In this document: positions 41,643 through 49,967 of the stretch, in pieces
How the letters are laid out: each line of letters opens with the position of its first letter
Position numbering within the stretch: position 1 is the first letter of the stretch
NCBI GenBank assembly: GCA_016865505.2
Contig: AP025252.1
Location: forward strand, 2,790,001 to 2,854,000
Direction: 5' to 3'
Length of the DNA: 64,000 nucleotides
From: Bryobacterales bacterium F-183
Lineage (GTDB): Bacteria; Acidobacteriota; Terriglobia; Bryobacterales; Bryobacteraceae
Position numbers and translations under genes: made by a program
Notes under the pieces: generated by a model
What the model was told of the DNA's origin: nothing
The model's input: only the letters and a program-made list of their open reading frames with translations
Database searches by the model: none

Positions 41643-43361
41643 CTAGGGTACAAAGCCGATCTCAATTAAGTTCACGCCGAGTAGGCGCATGTCGCCGGGG
41701 GCTTGCAGGGGCTTGTCGGTGTCGATGCCAATGGACGCTCCTTCGGCCGTCGAGCCTGTTACTTCGGCGGTTTGTTCGTAGACGCCGTCGTGGTCGAGGC
41801 GGATGGTCATCACTGGTTTGCCGTCTGCGGTGATCGTCACGGTGCGGTTGATGCCGGCTTCGGGGACGTAGAACTTGACCTTGAGTTTGAGAGGGCCGGG
41901 GCTTGGGCGTTTGAGGAGGACGGCGGCGGATTGCAGGGTCCACTTGTCGTTGGCGGCGACTCCGGTGATCAAGTGGCGGTTCACTTCTTCCGATTGGCCG
42001 AGGACGAGGTTCGATAACGTCGGGTGGAACTCGGCTACGGTTTCTGCGCGTAGGCGGTCCAAGGGGACGGTGGAGACGCCGTAGGGGAAGAAGCCGAAGT
42101 CGACGCTGGAGAAGCCGGATTGGGAGCCGAGGCCGATGATGCGGAGCGGGATCGAGGAGTCGATTTGTTGCTCGCGCAGGAGTACGCGGTTGCCCGGCGG
42201 GAGCGGGTTGGCGTAGGCGGTGGAGACGATCACGTCGCCGGGGCGGAAGCGCTGGCCGGTTTCAAGTGGGATCGCGCCGCGGGCTTCGAGGTAGAAGCGC
42301 AAGCCCCATTCGCCGTGTACGAAGACGCGGCGTACGCCTTCGAGGGGCAGGCTGTTGGCGAAGTCGCGAATGCCGTTCCAGTGTTGGGCGTTGACGATGG
42401 CGAGTCCTATGCCGATGGTGGCTTGGAGGACGATGGCGGGGATCGCAAAACGGCTTGTCGAAGCCAGGATGCAGAGCGGCGCGGCGATGGGTAGCAAGTA
42501 GCGGGCGGAGCCTGCGAAGAACGCGGCGAGGGCGCCGGCGAAGAAGATACCGATCCAAGCCAGCAGGAACCAGGTGTTGGAGACCGGGGTACGGCGGGCG
42601 AGCCAGGCAAGGGGGTTGACCAGTGTACAGATGAGGTGAATGGTGAGCATCGCGCCGTTGCGGATTTTGGCTTCGAGACGCTGCCAGCCGTAGGTTTGCA
42701 TGTAGCCGGTGAGGACCGCGGCCGGGAGGTCGCCGGAGGTGAAGCGCTCAAAGAGTTGGAAGGCGGCGAAGGTGGCGATGGGGGTGAGGATCGGGGTCCA
42801 GCGGCGGCGTTCGACGGGGGCGAGGAAGAGGATGGGGATCAACGCGGCGGCCTGGTATGCCGCGAGCGATGCGAGGGCGGCACCAAGGACGGCGACCCAG
42901 GTCCGTCCGGCGAGGTATCCGGCGATGGCGAGCATCCAGAAGGCGAGGAATGGGATGTCGGACTCGAAGGAATTGCCGTTGACGATGAACGGGGGTACGG
43001 CGAGGAAGAGGAAGGTCGCGATGAGTGGTTTGTCGGTGAAGCGTCGCGCGATGGAGAGCATACTGAGCGCGGCGATCAGGGAGAAGCCGATGTAGGCGGC
43101 GTGGAACGGGACTTCGCGAATGTCGCCGACGATGGCGAGCAAGAGGCCGAGGGTCCAGGCGTCGAGCGGCGGATGGGGGTGTCCGCGCATGTCCACCATC
43201 TTGCCGAGGAAGACGTACTTGGCGTGGGTGGGATGCAGAGGGTCAAGCTGGGCGTGCTGGGCTCCGGCGAGGTAGTAGATGTCGTCGCCCTGAACGGCCT
43301 GGTTCAAGAAGGGCAAGCGCAGCAACAGGACTGCGGCGATGACGAGGAGGATGTCGCGCAA
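41643..43361 (-). CDS. GT-C-type membrane glycosyltransferase (PMT/ArnT-like)
   Basis: The 572-aa protein has about ten transmembrane helices in its first 350 residues, then a soluble C-terminal part. Between helices 1 and 2 it has Q-G-D-D-I-Y-Y-L (residues 23-30); this D-D/D-E pair is the catalytic and metal-binding signature of lipid-phosphate-sugar-dependent GT-C enzymes. P-H-P-P-L near residue 62 is another family feature. It would transfer a sugar from polyprenyl phosphate to a periplasmic acceptor. The C-terminal 120 residues (V-K-F-Y-V-P-E-A-G onwards) are beta-rich and look like a carbohydrate-binding sandwich. The PaiB-like gene upstream is separated by six bases. Confidence 0.78.
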   Translation of the reverse strand: MRDILLVIAAVLLLRLPFLNQAVQGDDIYYLAGAQHAQLDPLHPTHAKYVFLGKMVDMRGHPHPPLDAWTLGLLLAIVGDIREVPFHAAYIGFSLIAALSMLSIARRFTDKPLIATFLFLAVPPFIVNGNSFESDIPFLAFWMLAIAGYLAGRTWVAVLGAALASLAAYQAAALIPILFLAPVERRRWTPILTPIATFAAFQLFERFTSGDLPAAVLTGYMQTYGWQRLEAKIRNGAMLTIHLICTLVNPLAWLARRTPVSNTWFLLAWIGIFFAGALAAFFAGSARYLLPIAAPLCILASTSRFAIPAIVLQATIGIGLAIVNAQHWNGIRDFANSLPLEGVRRVFVHGEWGLRFYLEARGAIPLETGQRFRPGDVIVSTAYANPLPPGNRVLLREQQIDSSIPLRIIGLGSQSGFSSVDFGFFPYGVSTVPLDRLRAETVAEFHPTLSNLVLGQSEEVNRHLITGVAANDKWTLQSAAVLLKRPSPGPLKLKVKFYVPEAGINRTVTITADGKPVMTIRLDHDGVYEQTAEVTGSTAEGASIGIDTDKPLQAPGDMRLLGVNLIEIGFVP

Positions 43362-43367
43362 GGCCGG

Positions 43368-44078
43368 TTATTTCTTCTTATAGAAGGATGCGGTGAGGCT
43401 GAGGATGTCGCGTTCGTGGTTCGCGTTTTTGAGGTTACTGAGAACGCCTTCTTTGTCGGCGTCTGAGCGTTCCTGTCCGAGCTTGAACTTGCCTTCGAGG
43501 GTGTCGATGGGGAGCTCGAAGCCGACGATGCCGCCGAGCATCCCGGTGATGTAGGCTTCGGGGAGCTTGGCGAAGTCGTAGGTGGGGTTGGCGACGTAGG
43601 ACTTCTCAAACTTGGCGACGAGCTTGGCGAGAAGACCGTGGAGTTGCTTGGGTTCGTCGATGGCCTTGAGCTTGCCGGAGGCGTGTACGGCGGCGAAGTT
43701 CCAAGTGGGTACGGCGCCCATGGGGTTGGTGTACCAAGCGGGCGAGATGTATGTATGCGGGCCGTGGAAAACGATGGTCGCGGGGGCGCCGGCGAAGAAG
43801 GCCTTGGTTTGCGGATTGGCCTTGGCGATGTGGCCGAAGATGGTGCCTTTGCCGTTGCCTGCGGTGCGGTCCAGCAGGACCGGGATGTGCGTGATGTGGA
43901 GCGAAGGTGTGGTGGTGATAAGGTCGACGAAGGCGAATTCGTCCATGAAGTTATGCAACTCGCCGAGGTCTTCCACTTTGTGGCGAGCTGGAATGTAGAC
44001 GGTTTCCTGTTCTTCGAGGGTGGCGGCTTCTACGCTCATCGCTATTGCAGCGGTCTTTAACATGTCGCGCCTTTTCAC
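43368..44078 (-). CDS. PaiB-like FMN-binding split-barrel protein with Tat-like leader
   Basis: The 236-aa protein matches PaiB: Y-I-P-A-R-H-K at residue 28, L-H-I-T-H-I-P-V-L-L-D, G-H-I-A-K-A-N-P-Q near residue 82, F-H-G-P-H-T-Y-I-S-P-A-W-Y near residue 103 and V-P-T-W-N-F-A-A-V-H-A-S-G. PaiB proteins bind FMN or heme and were named for repression of sporulation and protease genes in Bacillus. Here an N-terminal K-R-R-D-M-L-K-T-A-A-I-A-M-S segment looks like a twin-arginine signal, atypical for this family, so the protein may be periplasmic rather than a regulator. Start is GTG 44078. Confidence 0.8.
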   Translation of the reverse strand: MKRRDMLKTAAIAMSVEAATLEEQETVYIPARHKVEDLGELHNFMDEFAFVDLITTTPSLHITHIPVLLDRTAGNGKGTIFGHIAKANPQTKAFFAGAPATIVFHGPHTYISPAWYTNPMGAVPTWNFAAVHASGKLKAIDEPKQLHGLLAKLVAKFEKSYVANPTYDFAKLPEAYITGMLGGIVGFELPIDTLEGKFKLGQERSDADKEGVLSNLKNANHERDILSLTASFYKKK

Positions 44079-44127
44079 TGTTCACAAAGGTTAGCATTGT
44101 GTGTCTTTCGTATATGATTGAGGGACC

Positions 44128-45003
44128 ATGTCACACTTGCTGTCCCGCCGATCGATGCTTGCCACCTCGTTGAGTGCTGCTGCCGCCGGGGTGTTCGCTT
44201 CTGCTGCGCCGTTGAAGGCGCGTTTGCGTCCCGCACTGTGCGCGTACTCGTTCCGCGAGGATCTGCAGAAGGGCACGCTGAAGTATGAGGATCTGATTCG
44301 CATTTCCGCGGAGAACGATCTGGACGGCGTGGATCTGACGGTGTACTGGTTCCCGAATACTTCGGACGCGTTTTTGCTGCCTCTGAAGCGCACGGCTTAT
44401 CGCGCGGGGATCGAGATCTACTCGATTTCTGTACGTACGGAGTTGACGAAGCCTGCGGGTGCGGATCGTGAGAAGGCTGCTGAGGATTTGAAGAAGTGGG
44501 TGGACGTCGCGGCGAAGCTGGGCGCGGGTCATATCCGTGTGTTTGGCGGCAAAATTCCAGAAGGGCAGAGCGAGGCAACGGCTGCCGGCTGGGTTGCGGA
44601 CATGCTTGGGACGGCGTCGGAGTACGCGGGCAAGAATGGCGTGGTGCTGGGGCTTGAGAATCATGGCGGCGTTACGGATCGCGCGGACACGATTGTCGGC
44701 ATCGTGAAGAAGGTGAACAGCCCGTGGGTGGGCATCAATCTGGATACGGCGAACTTCAAGACGAAGATCTATGAGCAGATTGAGACGATTGCTCCGCATG
44801 CGGTGAACGTGCAGGTGAAGGCGATGGTGAAGGATGAGAATGGTCCTGCACCGTCGGATTGGGATCGCGTGGCGAAGATGCTGGTAGCGAATCACTATCG
44901 CGGGTACCTGGCGTTGGAGTACGAAGAGAAGGCTCCGGCGCTGGAGGCGACTCCGGCGTTGTTTAAGAAGCTGCGCGAGGTTTGCGCGCGGCACTCGGCT
45001 TAG
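44128..45003 (+). CDS. Tat-exported sugar phosphate isomerase/epimerase-like protein
   Basis: The 291-aa protein has a twin-arginine leader (S-R-R-S-M-L-A-T-S, hydrophobic stretch, A-S-A-A). A xylose-isomerase-like TIM barrel (AP endonuclease family 2) follows: L-C-A-Y-S-F-R near residue 36, G-V-D-L-T near residue 70, F-G-G-K-I-P near residue 140, L-G-L-E-N-H-G-G near residue 173 (metal-binding Glu), I-N-L-D-T-A-N-F and L-A-L-E-Y-E-E. Exported members of this fold are common in soil bacteria and act on sugars or inositols; the substrate is unknown. It is divergent from the PaiB-like gene. Confidence 0.78.
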   Translation: MSHLLSRRSMLATSLSAAAAGVFASAAPLKARLRPALCAYSFREDLQKGTLKYEDLIRISAENDLDGVDLTVYWFPNTSDAFLLPLKRTAYRAGIEIYSISVRTELTKPAGADREKAAEDLKKWVDVAAKLGAGHIRVFGGKIPEGQSEATAAGWVADMLGTASEYAGKNGVVLGLENHGGVTDRADTIVGIVKKVNSPWVGINLDTANFKTKIYEQIETIAPHAVNVQVKAMVKDENGPAPSDWDRVAKMLVANHYRGYLALEYEEKAPALEATPALFKKLREVCARHSA

Positions 45004-45020
45004 CGAGCGCGACGTTCAGA

Positions 45021-45272
45021 TCACAGCGTTTCGAAGAGCCGCTTGTGGACTTCGCGGTCTTGCTCCAGATCTTCTAGAGTGTAGCCGGGATCCACCTGGT
45101 GGTCCTTAAGGAACTGCCACATCGCGAAGCGGTCCAGGCCCAGGAATTCTGCGGCTTGCCCTTCGGACCAAAGGTGCCGGTGCAAAGCCTCTGCGGTGAT
45201 TTGTTCCTTGGAGAGAGTGGTGACACGCGAGCCTAGCGCGTCCAATAACTCACGTGGGATCTCTAATGTCAT
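45021..45272 (-). CDS. UPF0175-family small protein (antitoxin-like)
   Basis: The 83-aa protein begins M-T-L-E-I-P-R-E-L-L-D-A-L and has T-A-E-A-L-H-R-H-L-W-S-E-G-Q-A-A-E-F-L-G-L split over a helix-turn, then D-R-F-A-M-W-Q-F-L-K-D-H: the UPF0175 pattern of a short strand plus helix-turn-helix. UPF0175 members are often antitoxins of PIN or DUF3368 toxins. No such toxin is beside it. Its ATG overlaps the end of the unknown membrane-protein gene by four bases, so it is translated from the same mRNA as that gene and the LytTR regulator. Confidence 0.7.
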   Translation of the reverse strand: MTLEIPRELLDALGSRVTTLSKEQITAEALHRHLWSEGQAAEFLGLDRFAMWQFLKDHQVDPGYTLEDLEQDREVHKRLFETL

Positions 45273-46309
45273 GCCTGTATTGTAGCTTCGGCTCGCATGT
45301 CGCGGACTTTCCAGATGAAGCCGTCCAGGACGTAATGTGTGGCTTGGGGAAGCGCTAAGAGCGGGACCACGATCGAGAGGATTGCTGGTTCTGTGAGCTT
45401 TGGGACCCAGGCGAGCCAGGTGTAGAACATGCCGTGGTCGCGCCAGACTAGAGCGTCCCAAATGCCTTCTTCGAAGTATGCGAAGGCGATGGCGACTCCG
45501 GCGAAAACGGGGATCCACATCGGGCGGAACCAGCGTGCCGCGGGTTGCTGCTTCTTCTGATACATCCAGACCAGGGCCATGTACGGGACGCCGTGCGCGA
45601 CTACGTTTGTAGCTGTGAAGGCGAGGTCGCCATCGTGGCGGACGATGCCGCAATACCAGGAGACTGCGGTGCCCAGCATCACCAGGTTCTTGGGGATGTT
45701 GAAGTGCTTTGAACCCTTGGCGAGTTCCTTGGCGAAGTAGGCCGAGAGGAGTCCGCACCAGGCGTAGAAGGCGAGCCGTTCGAGGGCCGGGTAGGCGAGG
45801 GACTCGACGAAGTCGCCTCGGATGAACCAGTGGAACTCGCGGCCGTAGACGTGCCAGTAGATGAGCGGATAGATCGTCGAGATATAGATGGCGGCGGCGT
45901 CGAGCCAGCGGGACCAGGGGATATTGGGTTCGCGTCGCGAGTAGAGGCGGAGGAAGCCGTACTGCTGGCGGACGAAGTGGAAGACGGCGATGTAGGCGAG
46001 TAGGCGCCAGAAGACCATGGGTCCTGCGCTGTAGGCCATGACGCCAGCTACCCAGCAGGCGAGCGGGATGACGATGAGGAGCGTCCGGTAGCGCTCTACG
46101 GCTGCTTTGTCGAAGTAGGTGCGCCATAGCGTGGAGTAAACGTGTGCGACGTCGATGAACACCACGAGAAGAAGCCAAGACCAGGCGTCCATCTTCTGGT
46201 GTTCGAACCAGGATTTGGGGAGAAGTTCGACGAGCAGAGTTACGGCAAAGGCGGGGGCGAGGATGAACGCCGAGTCCGCAAAGCGCGAGTAGAGCCAGGG
46301 CGCGGTCAC
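45269..46309 (-). CDS. Multi-pass membrane protein of unknown function
   Basis: The 346-aa protein has about eight hydrophobic segments. Conserved-looking polar residues within or near membrane segments include F-I-D-V-A-H-V-Y near residue 52, V-F-H-F-V-R-Q-Q-Y-G near residue 109, V-A-H-G-V-P-Y near residue 238 and, close to the C-terminus, A-T-H-Y-V-L-D-G-F-I-W-K. Recurring His suggests a metal site as in membrane di-iron enzymes, but I recognise no named family. Its start overlaps the LytTR gene by four bases and its end overlaps the UPF0175 gene by four, giving a three-gene coupled unit. Confidence 0.65.
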   Translation of the reverse strand: MTAPWLYSRFADSAFILAPAFAVTLLVELLPKSWFEHQKMDAWSWLLLVVFIDVAHVYSTLWRTYFDKAAVERYRTLLIVIPLACWVAGVMAYSAGPMVFWRLLAYIAVFHFVRQQYGFLRLYSRREPNIPWSRWLDAAAIYISTIYPLIYWHVYGREFHWFIRGDFVESLAYPALERLAFYAWCGLLSAYFAKELAKGSKHFNIPKNLVMLGTAVSWYCGIVRHDGDLAFTATNVVAHGVPYMALVWMYQKKQQPAARWFRPMWIPVFAGVAIAFAYFEEGIWDALVWRDHGMFYTWLAWVPKLTEPAILSIVVPLLALPQATHYVLDGFIWKVRDMRAEATIQA

Positions 46310-47091
46310 AGCCGGAACAGGTTGCGCAGACGCTTGGTCTGGACGCGGCTGACGGGGATTTCCGTTTCCTTCTTGTCGGTCATCTTGATCTGGAAGCTGG
46401 AGTTGAACCAGGGGATGACTTCTTTGATGCGATCGATGTTGACGATGTAGGAGCGGTGGGCGCGCCAGAAGTGATCGGGGTCGAGGTTGCTTTGGAGTTC
46501 CTCGAGAGTGCGGTAGTTCAGCATGCCTTCGATGCTGGTTGTGACTACGGAGATGACGCCGTCCTCGATGGTGGCGTAGATCATGTCCTGGGCGTCGACG
46601 ATAAGGTTGCGGTTTTGGGCGCGGACGAGAAGCTTGGTCCGCATCGGGGTTGGCGACGAAGGGCGGGGAAGCGCAGCTTCTGTCGCATCGGCCGGTGGGC
46701 CTTTTTCCGCGACGACGCGGCGGGCACGGTCGAGGGTTTCTTCGAGGCGCTCTTTTTCGATGGGCTTTAGAACGTAGTCGAGCGCATCGAGGCGGAAGGC
46801 TTCGACGGCGTACTGATCGTAGGCGGTGGCGAGTACGAAGTGGGGAAGCGGAATGTCTTTTTCGCGAAGGGTACGGATGACGCCCATGCCGTCGAGACCG
46901 GGCATGTTGACGTCGAGGAAGACGAGGTCGGGTTCGAGGTCCTCGATGAGGCGTACGGCTTCTATGCCGTTTTCGGCAGTGGCCAGAATTTCGATGTCCG
47001 GATAGTCGCGCAGGAGGAAGTTGAGCTCTTCGCGCGCGAGCTTTTCATCGTCCACGATCAGGGTGCTGATGGCTCTGGTTGCCGTGGTCAC
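46306..47091 (-). CDS. LytTR-family response regulator
   Basis: The 261-aa regulator has a receiver domain (residues 8-125: L-I-V-D-D-E-K, phospho-acceptor Asp in L-V-F-L-D-V-N-M-P near residue 59, L-A-T-A-Y near residue 88, D-Y-V-L-K-P). A linker of about 30 residues leads to a LytTR DNA-binding domain (150-261: I-Y-A-T-I-E-D-G, F-W-R-A-H-R-S-Y-I-V-N, then P-V-S-R-V-Q-T-K-R-L-R). LytR/AlgR-type regulators bind direct repeats and control exopolysaccharide, virulence or permease genes. Start is GTG 47091. No sensor kinase is next to it; it is coupled to an unknown membrane protein. Confidence 0.9.
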   Translation of the reverse strand: MTTATRAISTLIVDDEKLAREELNFLLRDYPDIEILATAENGIEAVRLIEDLEPDLVFLDVNMPGLDGMGVIRTLREKDIPLPHFVLATAYDQYAVEAFRLDALDYVLKPIEKERLEETLDRARRVVAEKGPPADATEAALPRPSSPTPMRTKLLVRAQNRNLIVDAQDMIYATIEDGVISVVTTSIEGMLNYRTLEELQSNLDPDHFWRAHRSYIVNIDRIKEVIPWFNSSFQIKMTDKKETEIPVSRVQTKRLRNLFRL

Positions 47092-47104
47092 GACTTCAGT
47101 ATAG

Positions 47105-47647
47105 CTACAGCTCTTCGATGGTCAGGTTGTGGTTGGTGAAGATGCAGATGTCGCCGGCGATGGCCATCGCTTTTTCGACAATGTCGCGGGCGCTCATGTT
47201 GGTGTTTTGGAGCAGAGCTACCGCTGCGGCTTTAGCGAAAGATCCGCCGGAGCCGATGGCCGCGATGTCGAGGTCGGGCTCGATGACGTCGCCATTGCCG
47301 CCCAGAATGTAGGTGTTTTCGAGGTCGGCGACGACGAGGAGGGCTTCGAGATGGCGCAGCATACGGTCGGTACGCCAATCCTTGGCGAGTTCGACTGCGG
47401 AGCGGGAAAGATTGCCGTTGTACTGTTCGAGCTTGGCTTCAAAGCGCTGGAACAAAGCAAAGGCGTCCGCAGTGGACCCGGCAAAACCAGCGACGATTTG
47501 GCCGTTGTGCAGACGCCGTAACTTCTTTGCGCCGGACTTCAGGACTTCCTGGCCCATCGTGACCTGACCGTCGCCGGCAATGACAACTTTGCCCTTGCGA
47601 CGGACGCAGAGGATGGTGGTGGACCGGATTCGTTCCCGTTGGGGCAT
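47105..47647 (-). CDS. hslV: ATP-dependent protease proteolytic subunit HslV (ClpQ)
   Basis: The 180-aa subunit is a threonine protease of the proteasome fold. S-T-T-I-L-C-V-R-R and [13 protein letters not shown] are diagnostic, as are [10 protein letters not shown] near residue 53 and I-G-S-G-G-S-F-A near residue 132. The active Thr is preceded by nine residues (M-P-Q-R-E-R-I-R-S), so a short propeptide must be removed to expose it, unlike E. coli where only Met goes. HslV needs the HslU ATPase ring. hslU normally follows directly; here the next gene is a LytTR regulator, so hslU must be elsewhere. Confidence 0.93.
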   Translation of the reverse strand: MPQRERIRSTTILCVRRKGKVVIAGDGQVTMGQEVLKSGAKKLRRLHNGQIVAGFAGSTADAFALFQRFEAKLEQYNGNLSRSAVELAKDWRTDRMLRHLEALLVVADLENTYILGGNGDVIEPDLDIAAIGSGGSFAKAAAVALLQNTNMSARDIVEKAMAIAGDICIFTNHNLTIEEL

Positions 47648-47656
47648 TAACTGGAT

Positions 47657-47917
47657 TTAGCGGCCGAAGAACTGCGCGTTCTTCTGCGCGAAGTCGCCCC
47701 AGTTGGCTGGCAGATCGTCGAGAGCGAAGATCGCCGAAACCGGGCAAACCGGTACGCAGGCGCCGCAGTCGATGCATTCCACAGGGTCGATATAGAGCAT
47801 ATCCGCCTGTTCGAAGTTCGCTTCGTCTTTCTTGGGGTGGATGCAGTCTACCGGGCAGGCATCAACGCAGGCCGTGTCCTTGGTTCCAATGCAGGGTTCC
47901 GCAATTACGTACGCCAT
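47657..47917 (-). CDS. Ferredoxin with two Fe-S cluster motifs
   Basis: The 86-aa protein has C-I-G-T-K-D-T-A-C-V-D-A-C-P-V-D-C near the start, a 3Fe-4S/4Fe-4S spacing like FdxA, and a standard C-I-D-C-G-A-C-V-P-V-C-P motif near residue 49. Together they give a 7Fe or 8Fe ferredoxin of the bacterial FdxA type, a soluble electron carrier for oxidoreductases. The C-terminal extension is Asn/Phe/Gln-rich, as in FdxA. It sits just upstream of hslV, and thiolase lies further upstream on the same strand. Confidence 0.88.
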   Translation of the reverse strand: MAYVIAEPCIGTKDTACVDACPVDCIHPKKDEANFEQADMLYIDPVECIDCGACVPVCPVSAIFALDDLPANWGDFAQKNAQFFGR

Positions 47918-47959
47918 AGTGGTGGTGGATGAACTACAAGTAATAACACAGATTGGGGC

Positions 47960-49132
47960 TTACACGCGCTCGAGGATCAGAGAGATGCCTTGGCCGACGC
48001 CGACGCACATGGTGACCAGGGCGTAGCGGCCTCCGGTGCGGCGGAGTTGGAAGGCTGCTGTGGCGGCGAGGCGGGCACCGCTGGCACCGAGCGGATGTCC
48101 GACGGCGATGGCTCCTCCGTTGGGGTTTACGTGCGGCGCGTCGTCGGGAATGCCGAGGTCGCGGAGGACGGCGAGAGCTTGGGCGGCGAAGGCTTCGTTG
48201 AGTTCGATGACGTCCATCTGGGCGATGGTGAGTCCTGCTTTGGCGAGGGCTTTTTGTGTGGCGGGGACGGGTCCGATGCCCATGACGCGCGGGGGTACGG
48301 CTGCGACGGCGGAGGTCACGACGCGGGCGATGGGTTGCAGGTTGTAGCGCGCGGCGGTGGGTCCGCTGGCGAGGATAACTGCGGCTGCGCCGTCGTTGAT
48401 GCCGGAGGCGTTGCCTGCCGTGACTGTCCCGGTGTTCGGATGGATCACCGGCTTGAGCTTGGCAAGTGCTTCCAGAGTGGTGTTGGGACGGGGGTGCTCG
48501 TCTTTTTGCAGGCCGGCGATGGGCTCGATCTCTTGCGCGAGGTTCGCGGCGTTGTAGCGCTGCTGGCTGCGGAGTGCGAAGGCGTCCTGGTCCTGGCGCG
48601 AGATGTTCCATTCGGCGGCGACGTTCTCTGCGGTTTCGCCCATGGAATGGGTGCCGTAGAGCGTTTGCATCGCGGGGTTGATGAAGCGCCAGCCTAGGGT
48701 TGTGTCCTCGATCTTGATGTTGCGGGCGAAGGGAGCGTCCGACTTAGCCATCACGAAGGGCGCTCGCGACATGCTTTCTACGCCGCCGGCGAGGATGAGG
48801 TTCGCGTCGCCGTTCTGGATGGTGCGGGCGGCGGTGGCGATGGCGTCGAGGCTGGAGCCGCAGAGGCGGTTGATCGTCGCGGCGGGTACGCTGACGGGGA
48901 GGCCTGCGAGCAGGGTGGCCATGCGGGCGATGTTGCGATTGTCCTCGCCTGCTTGATTGGCGCAGCCGTACAGGACATCGTCGACCGCTTCCCAATCCAC
49001 TTGTGGGTGGCGTTCGCGCAGGACCTTTAACGGGTGCGCGGCGAGGTCATCGGTGCGGACTTGGGCGAGTGCGCCGCCATAGCGGCCGAAGGGCGTGCGT
49101 ACGGCATCGCAGATGTAGGCGTCGCGGGGCAT
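47960..49132 (-). CDS. pcaF: Acetyl-CoA acyltransferase, beta-ketoadipyl-CoA thiolase type
   Basis: The 390-aa thiolase has the acyl-enzyme Cys in I-N-R-L-C-G-S-S-L-D-A near residue 90, G-C-A-N-Q-A-G-E-D-N-R-N near residue 56, N-E-A-F-A-A-Q-A-L near residue 310, the His in G-H-P-L-G-A-S-G-A-R near residue 347 and the second Cys in C-V-G-V-G-Q-G at the end. G-C-A-N-Q-A-G-E-D-N-R-N-I-A-R-M is characteristic of PcaF, which splits beta-ketoadipyl-CoA to succinyl-CoA and acetyl-CoA. A divergent pcaD-like lactonase 38 bases away supports this. A general FadA role is the alternative. Confidence 0.88.
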   Translation of the reverse strand: MPRDAYICDAVRTPFGRYGGALAQVRTDDLAAHPLKVLRERHPQVDWEAVDDVLYGCANQAGEDNRNIARMATLLAGLPVSVPAATINRLCGSSLDAIATAARTIQNGDANLILAGGVESMSRAPFVMAKSDAPFARNIKIEDTTLGWRFINPAMQTLYGTHSMGETAENVAAEWNISRQDQDAFALRSQQRYNAANLAQEIEPIAGLQKDEHPRPNTTLEALAKLKPVIHPNTGTVTAGNASGINDGAAAVILASGPTAARYNLQPIARVVTSAVAAVPPRVMGIGPVPATQKALAKAGLTIAQMDVIELNEAFAAQALAVLRDLGIPDDAPHVNPNGGAIAVGHPLGASGARLAATAAFQLRRTGGRYALVTMCVGVGQGISLILERV

Positions 49133-49170
49133 GGGGTCGCAAGGTTGAGTATACAGTTGAAGGAGAACTT

Positions 49171-49959
49171 ATGCCTTTTGCTTCTGTTGATAGGTCGACG
49201 CGGTTGTACTACCGGCTGGAAGGGCGTCCTGAATTGCCGGTGCTAATTCTTTCGCACTCGCTGGGTTGCGACCACGGGATGTGGGATCTGCAAATGCCCG
49301 CGCTGCTGGAGCATTTTCGAGTGCTGCGGTACGACACGCGCGGTCATGGTGCGTCGGATGTCACACCCGGTGAGGCGTACAGCGTGGAGCAGCTGGCACG
49401 TGATGCGGTGGCTCTGGCGGATGCTTTGGGGATTGCGACCTTCGATTTTTGCGGGCTGTCGCTGGGCGGGATGACGGGGATGCGGATCGCGGCGGGGACT
49501 TCGGGACGGTTGCGGCGACTGGTGCTGGCGAATACGTCGGCGAAGTTTCCGGATGTGGGTCCGATGGAGGCGCGTCGGAAGACGGTGCTCGCCGAAGGTA
49601 TGGCTGCAGTAGCCGATGCCGTGATGGATCGCTTTTTGCGGAAGAGCACACAGGAGAGCGGGAATCCGCATGCGGCAACGTTGCGTACGGTGCTGCTGGC
49701 GACCGATCTGGTGGGGTACGCGGCTTGCTGTGGGGCCGTGCGCGATTTGGATAATCGCGAGATCCTGGGGGCGATTCAAAATCCAACGTTGATCATTTCG
49801 AGCGAGATCGATCTATCGACGCCTTGGAAGGGGCACGGCGATCTGCTGGCCGAACTGATTCCGCATGCCGAGGTGCTGATGCTCGAAACGGCGCACTTGT
49901 CCAATATCGAGGCTCCTCGTGAGTTTGCCGAGGCGGTGATTCGGTTTCTCGTAAAATAG
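49171..49959 (+). CDS. pcaD: 3-oxoadipate enol-lactonase-like alpha/beta hydrolase
   Basis: The 262-aa enzyme starts at ATG 49171 with AGGAG 6-7 bases upstream; the long frame before it is spurious. It has L-S-H-S-L-G-C-D near residue 27, [10 protein letters not shown] near residue 53, nucleophile Ser in G-L-S-L-G-G-M near residue 95, Asp in S-S-E-I-D-L-S-T-P and His in E-T-A-H-L-S-N-I-E, all close to PcaD. This enzyme opens 3-oxoadipate enol-lactone to 3-oxoadipate in the protocatechuate/catechol pathway. It shares a 38-base promoter region with the thiolase. The SDR gene follows by eight bases. Confidence 0.85.
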   Translation: MPFASVDRSTRLYYRLEGRPELPVLILSHSLGCDHGMWDLQMPALLEHFRVLRYDTRGHGASDVTPGEAYSVEQLARDAVALADALGIATFDFCGLSLGGMTGMRIAAGTSGRLRRLVLANTSAKFPDVGPMEARRKTVLAEGMAAVADAVMDRFLRKSTQESGNPHAATLRTVLLATDLVGYAACCGAVRDLDNREILGAIQNPTLIISSEIDLSTPWKGHGDLLAELIPHAEVLMLETAHLSNIEAPREFAEAVIRFLVK

Positions 49960-49967
49960 CGGGTGAC

